Shown here piece after piece: positions 61,352-64,000 of a stretch of 64,000 nucleotides of DNA (position 1 is the stretch's first letter; each line of letters begins with the position of its first letter). This stretch comes from Paenibacillus aestuarii (GTDB lineage Bacteria > Bacillota > Bacilli > Paenibacillales > NBRC-103111): contig NZ_JAQFVF010000002.1 in NCBI RefSeq assembly GCF_027789125.1, positions 1 to 64,000 on the forward strand, written 5' to 3'. Position numbers and translations under genes: made by a program. The notes under the pieces are model-generated. The model saw nothing but the letters and a program-made list of their open reading frames with translations, searched no databases and was not told where the DNA came from.

Positions 61352-61777
61352 TCACCTCATAGAAGGAGAATAAGCTTCAAGCTGTTCAAAAAGTTGGGGA
61401 GACACGGCTGAGGTATTTCTAGGAGTTGCCGCGCAGTTAGATCGAAGTAGAGGAATGAACTCACGATCCCACGTATAGGTGCCGATATCCGCGATATACG
61501 TTCGGCCAGGGCCGAGATCGCGAATATACCAGTCGATTACTTCGGCGCTGAGCTCGATATCCCAATAGGCGTGTGCATTGCTGCCGTCAAACAACGTGCA
61601 GGTCACGTCGTACACCCGCAGCACCTTGGGCATGTCCCCATAATCGCACTGAAAATGCTGTGCAACCAGCCATCTTCGCCTGTCGCTAATCTCCCAATAT
61701 ACATAGAGGGTGTGTGCGTCAATCGTCATTAGATGTATTAAATCCTGATGGTACCGATCAGGCAAATCAAACCCCAT
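61352..61777 (-). CDS. DUF4912 protein, copy 2, 141 aa
   Basis: Paralogue of the 175-aa DUF4912 protein: IHLMTIDAHTLYVYWEISDR and VLRVYDVTCTLFDGSNAH align with the same blocks in copy 1. It lacks the Pro-rich C-terminal segment. The ATG at 61777 has GGGGGG upstream. It precedes the second GH57-GT4 gene by nine bases, exactly parallel to copy 1, so the pair was duplicated as a unit. Function is unknown; glucan binding is a guess from context. Confidence 0.75.
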   Translation of the reverse strand: MGFDLPDRYHQDLIHLMTIDAHTLYVYWEISDRRRWLVAQHFQCDYGDMPKVLRVYDVTCTLFDGSNAHAYWDIELSAEVIDWYIRDLGPGRTYIADIGTYTWDREFIPLLRSNCAATPRNTSAVSPQLFEQLEAYSPSMR

Positions 61778-61985
61778 TGCGGCGAAATCCCCCCATTTTC
61801 AACCGTTTTGACTGTTTCAGGATTCGCTTCTCATTTGAAAATTATGCGTTCATTGTTAAAATGTACAGGTTAAGAAAAAAAGGAATCACGGCTGTATACC
61901 GCGAATATATTGGGGTAATCCATGTAAACAAGGATCAGAATATGCAGTTTGTTTTGCGCCGCAAAACGCTAAGGAGGGGAAATCC

Positions 61986-62408
61986 ATGAGTTTTTGTTGT
62001 GGAGCCAGTATGATCGGAACGAAGGGAACGCTCAAACATATCCGTACGCAAATTCATAATGTGCCTATCCTCTTTTGTCCGGTATGTCACCGCATAGAGG
62101 TTCATTATTTGGTGGAAAATGAATATGAAATTCTAGCGGAATATGCGCATGGCGACGGAGCATTCGAAGTGGATTTTGCAGAATATGTGGATGGCAAAGA
62201 TCACTTATTGTATGATAATTGCGTGAATCATGAGGGCGAAGAGCCGTTAGACATTGTCCGCAGCCAAATTGACATGGCGCTTGATCTCTTGAGCGTAGCC
62301 ACATCCATCGGCGATAATGAGTGGGAGGAGCAGTTGAAGATACGGCTGAAGATGCTCAGTGCCCGCCGTGATAAGCTGTTGAATAAGAAGCCATCCAAAC
62401 GCGTCTGA
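61986..62408 (+). CDS. Hypothetical protein with Cys pairs, 140 aa
   Basis: I do not recognise the family with certainty. Cysteines occur as FCCG at residues 3-5 and as FCPVCHRIEVH at 30-40. That is reminiscent of a small YgiT-like zinc ribbon split by 25 residues. The rest is acidic and helical with a basic C-terminus (RDKLLNKKPSKRV). AAGGAGGGG precedes the ATG at 61986. It is divergent from the glucan cluster and ends at a terminator. A regulator or chaperone-like function is possible. Confidence 0.7.
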   Translation: MSFCCGASMIGTKGTLKHIRTQIHNVPILFCPVCHRIEVHYLVENEYEILAEYAHGDGAFEVDFAEYVDGKDHLLYDNCVNHEGEEPLDIVRSQIDMALDLLSVATSIGDNEWEEQLKIRLKMLSARRDKLLNKKPSKRV

Positions 62409-62463
62409 TTGTAGTTACGCTGTAACTAGCTCACGCAGATAGCGTCTTATAGAGTGTACGCAC

Positions 62464-62502
62464 AAAAACCCACTAGGGCGAAATCCTGATTGTGGGTTTT
62501 TT
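62464..62502. terminator. Bidirectional terminator
   Basis: AAAAACCCAC and GTGGGTTTTTT pair, with a short inner AGGG/CCT arm. It lies between convergent genes ending at 62408 and 62514. Confidence 0.85.
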
Positions 62503-62513
62503 GCTTGCTTTTT

Positions 62514-63284
62514 TCATATATTCAGCTCTTGAAGAAGCTTGGCAAATTCCTTCTGCAAATTGCGGCTTAACGGAACCTTGACGGTGCTATGTTTAAAATG
62601 GATGAGGAACCTCCGCGATGTCGGGAACCCGCGTTCTTTGACGTAAGAGGCCACGTGGCGCATGTTCACGAGGAAGCCTTTGAACGGACTGAATAATAAA
62701 GGAGATGCTTGCAGGAGAATGTCCGATAAGTTCGTGCTTGCCTCTACACAATCTCCATTGACGAGATGGATGGCTGTCAGGCGTTTATCTTCTTTTTCGA
62801 TATAAAGAATGGAGTCTTCCGAAATCGGCAGCTCCAGCTTTTGATGCTTCACCGTAATCCATGTAGCCGGTGGTGCCTGAGACGCTTGTACGCTGCGCTC
62901 CATTTCGATTTCAGTTTTCGCTTTCTCGAGCGCAGTCTGAAATTTCGGGAAGAGGACAGGCTTGGATAAAAAATAAAGGGAGCCCAGATCATGAAATGAA
63001 GTCAGCACATCGTCAATATTCGTCGTGCCGCTGACCATGATCACTTTCGGCCGTCCGCCGGCTTCGCGAATCGCCTGAACCATGGAGATCCCGTCCAGCT
63101 CCCCTTGGAGTCGGATATCGACAAATAAAATATCCGGTTTGCAAGAATCGTATTGCTGAAGAAACGCTTGGCCGTCGGAGGCGACACAGACGACGTTAAC
63201 GCCGCAGCGCTCACAATAGCTTTCAAGCATTGTGCCTGCCCATTGGTTGTCCTCGACAATCGCAGCTGTCACAAGGAAACTCAT
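62514..63284 (-). CDS. LytTR-family response regulator, 256 aa
   Basis: The receiver domain (residues 1-125) has the acidic pocket EDN near residue 12, the phosphorylated Asp in DILFVDIRLQG near residue 56, and the Lys in FLSKPV. After a short linker, a LytTR DNA-binding domain (residues about 145-256) has KHQKLELPISEDSILYIE and MRHVASYVKERG. Such regulators bind paired direct repeats. It is divergent from a membrane protein that is truncated by the window and could be its sensor. Target genes are not known. Confidence 0.93.
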   Translation of the reverse strand: MSFLVTAAIVEDNQWAGTMLESYCERCGVNVVCVASDGQAFLQQYDSCKPDILFVDIRLQGELDGISMVQAIREAGGRPKVIMVSGTTNIDDVLTSFHDLGSLYFLSKPVLFPKFQTALEKAKTEIEMERSVQASQAPPATWITVKHQKLELPISEDSILYIEKEDKRLTAIHLVNGDCVEASTNLSDILLQASPLLFSPFKGFLVNMRHVASYVKERGFPTSRRFLIHFKHSTVKVPLSRNLQKEFAKLLQELNI

Positions 63285-63444
63285 ATTTTCGTACGCCTCC
63301 TATTCATGAAGTTCTTATCTGAGATGGCATCTTGGTCGCAGAAACAGCCAACTGAGTCCTGTTTGAAGGCAAAACGTAAATAAAGATGTATAGTTAAATA
63401 ATAGGATGCCTTCTACGGAGCAAGTTTGGAAATGAGGGATTGTA

Positions 63445-64000
63445 TTGCTCACATGGTTCAAATTTTTCGTCGCATCTATTGATTTTATTCCCATGCTGTT
63501 TTTTTCATTTGTCACGTTTAGAATAAAGGTACGACCGTACTGGAGAGGAATTGCGCTGGCTATTGGTGCGGCCTTCATAGCCACTTACGCCTGCCCGTAT
63601 CCTCTTGTCTATCTAGCTATTTTGTTCGTGTTATTTACGAGATTTCTAAAGTTCAACCTGATACCCGCCGTACTGTTGGCGCTGTCTGGTTATATGATGT
63701 CGGTCATCGTCTCGACAGCCGTAATCTTTGTGTGCGATAAGACCGGGCTCGTTAGCTACTCCGGCTTGCAAGAGGACTCTATGGCCTTGGCATCCAGCAT
63801 GCTGATGCTGCTCGGCATAGGGGTCAAATGCCTCGTCCTGCTTGGCATGGTCCGTTTGCGGCTCGGCTTTACGTTTCTTACGCATTACTACAGAATTACG
63901 CTGTGCAAGGAGAATGCCGGTTTTTATTTGTTTATTTTGACCGTTCTAATAGGTATCGGGTTTGGTAATACGCTGGAGAACAACACATTGAGTGCACTCA
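63445..64000 (+). CDS. Polytopic membrane protein, 5' part, possibly sensor kinase of the LytTR pair
   Basis: An open frame starts at TTG 63445 (GAGGGA five bases upstream) and runs off the window. It codes for about 185 residues with five or six hydrophobic segments (for example LLALSGYMMSVIVSTAVIFV and LYLFILTVLIGIGFG). That is the layout of the membrane input domain of AgrC/LytS-like histidine kinases, but the kinase domain lies beyond 64000, so the identity is inference from the divergent LytTR regulator. The minus-strand frames here are antisense shadows. Confidence 0.6.
   Translation, partial: MLTWFKFFVASIDFIPMLFFSFVTFRIKVRPYWRGIALAIGAAFIATYACPYPLVYLAILFVLFTRFLKFNLIPAVLLALSGYMMSVIVSTAVIFVCDKTGLVSYSGLQEDSMALASSMLMLLGIGVKCLVLLGMVRLRLGFTFLTHYYRITLCKENAGFYLFILTVLIGIGFGNTLENNTLSAL

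Overview
The window looks like a chromosomal segment of a spore-forming Gram-positive bacterium close to Paenibacillus. The evidence is strong Shine-Dalgarno sequences, frequent TTG/GTG starts, many sporulation and germination genes (YyaC, alpha/beta SASP, YjcZ, GerP-like and GerA-type proteins), a T-box leader, an L20 leader with an AUU-started infC, and an ilv-leu cluster. No rRNA, tRNA, phage, transposase or CRISPR array was seen.

Layout. 1-744 holds a tandem repeat without a credible gene. 745-5446 carries an unknown protein and an envelope-sugar group, including two AT-rich genes (GT-C glycosyltransferase, acyltransferase) that look acquired. 5548-9656 has yyaC, an ABC exporter, a HAD phosphatase and two unknown small proteins, the second behind a striking 11-bp-phased hexamer array. 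9761-14802 has topB, a TSUP permease and small membrane or basic proteins. 14978-19085 is spore-coloured: three GerP-like genes, an Hsp20, a SASP and a YjcZ peptide, plus a GtrA/GT2 lipid-glycosylation pair. 19252-31997 is mostly housekeeping: ArsR-type regulator, futalosine-pathway mqnB-mqnD, a pseudouridine synthase, a B12-type radical SAM protein, an IMP dehydrogenase, manA, ytqA/ytqB with a cytochrome c lipoprotein between them, a WGxxGxxG-tailed secreted protein and trmB. 32107-36730 is a glycolipid/envelope group. 36755-38136 is infC-rpmI-rplT. 38193-42137 is a GerA-type germinant receptor operon (A-C-B order).

42206-51241 is branched-chain amino acid synthesis: promoter, T-box leader whose specifier reads GUC (Val), ilvB-ilvN-ilvC-leuA, then an aminotransferase, two small membrane proteins and leuB. 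leuC and leuD are not here. ilvC is bracketed by two long stem-loops. A peroxiredoxin behind a PerR-like site and a GcvH-like protein lacking the lipoyl lysine follow.

52590-61777 (minus strand) is the most unusual region. A module made of a DUF4912 protein plus a very large GH57-GT4 fusion occurs twice, with a KTSC-like small protein between the copies and a GH15 glucoamylase-like enzyme downstream. One fusion has an intact GH57 active site; the other has lost part of it. I read this as a cytoplasmic alpha-glucan synthesis, branching and trimming system, an inference from domains only. The window ends with a Cys-containing unknown protein, a LytTR response regulator and the truncated start of a divergent membrane protein that may be its sensor.
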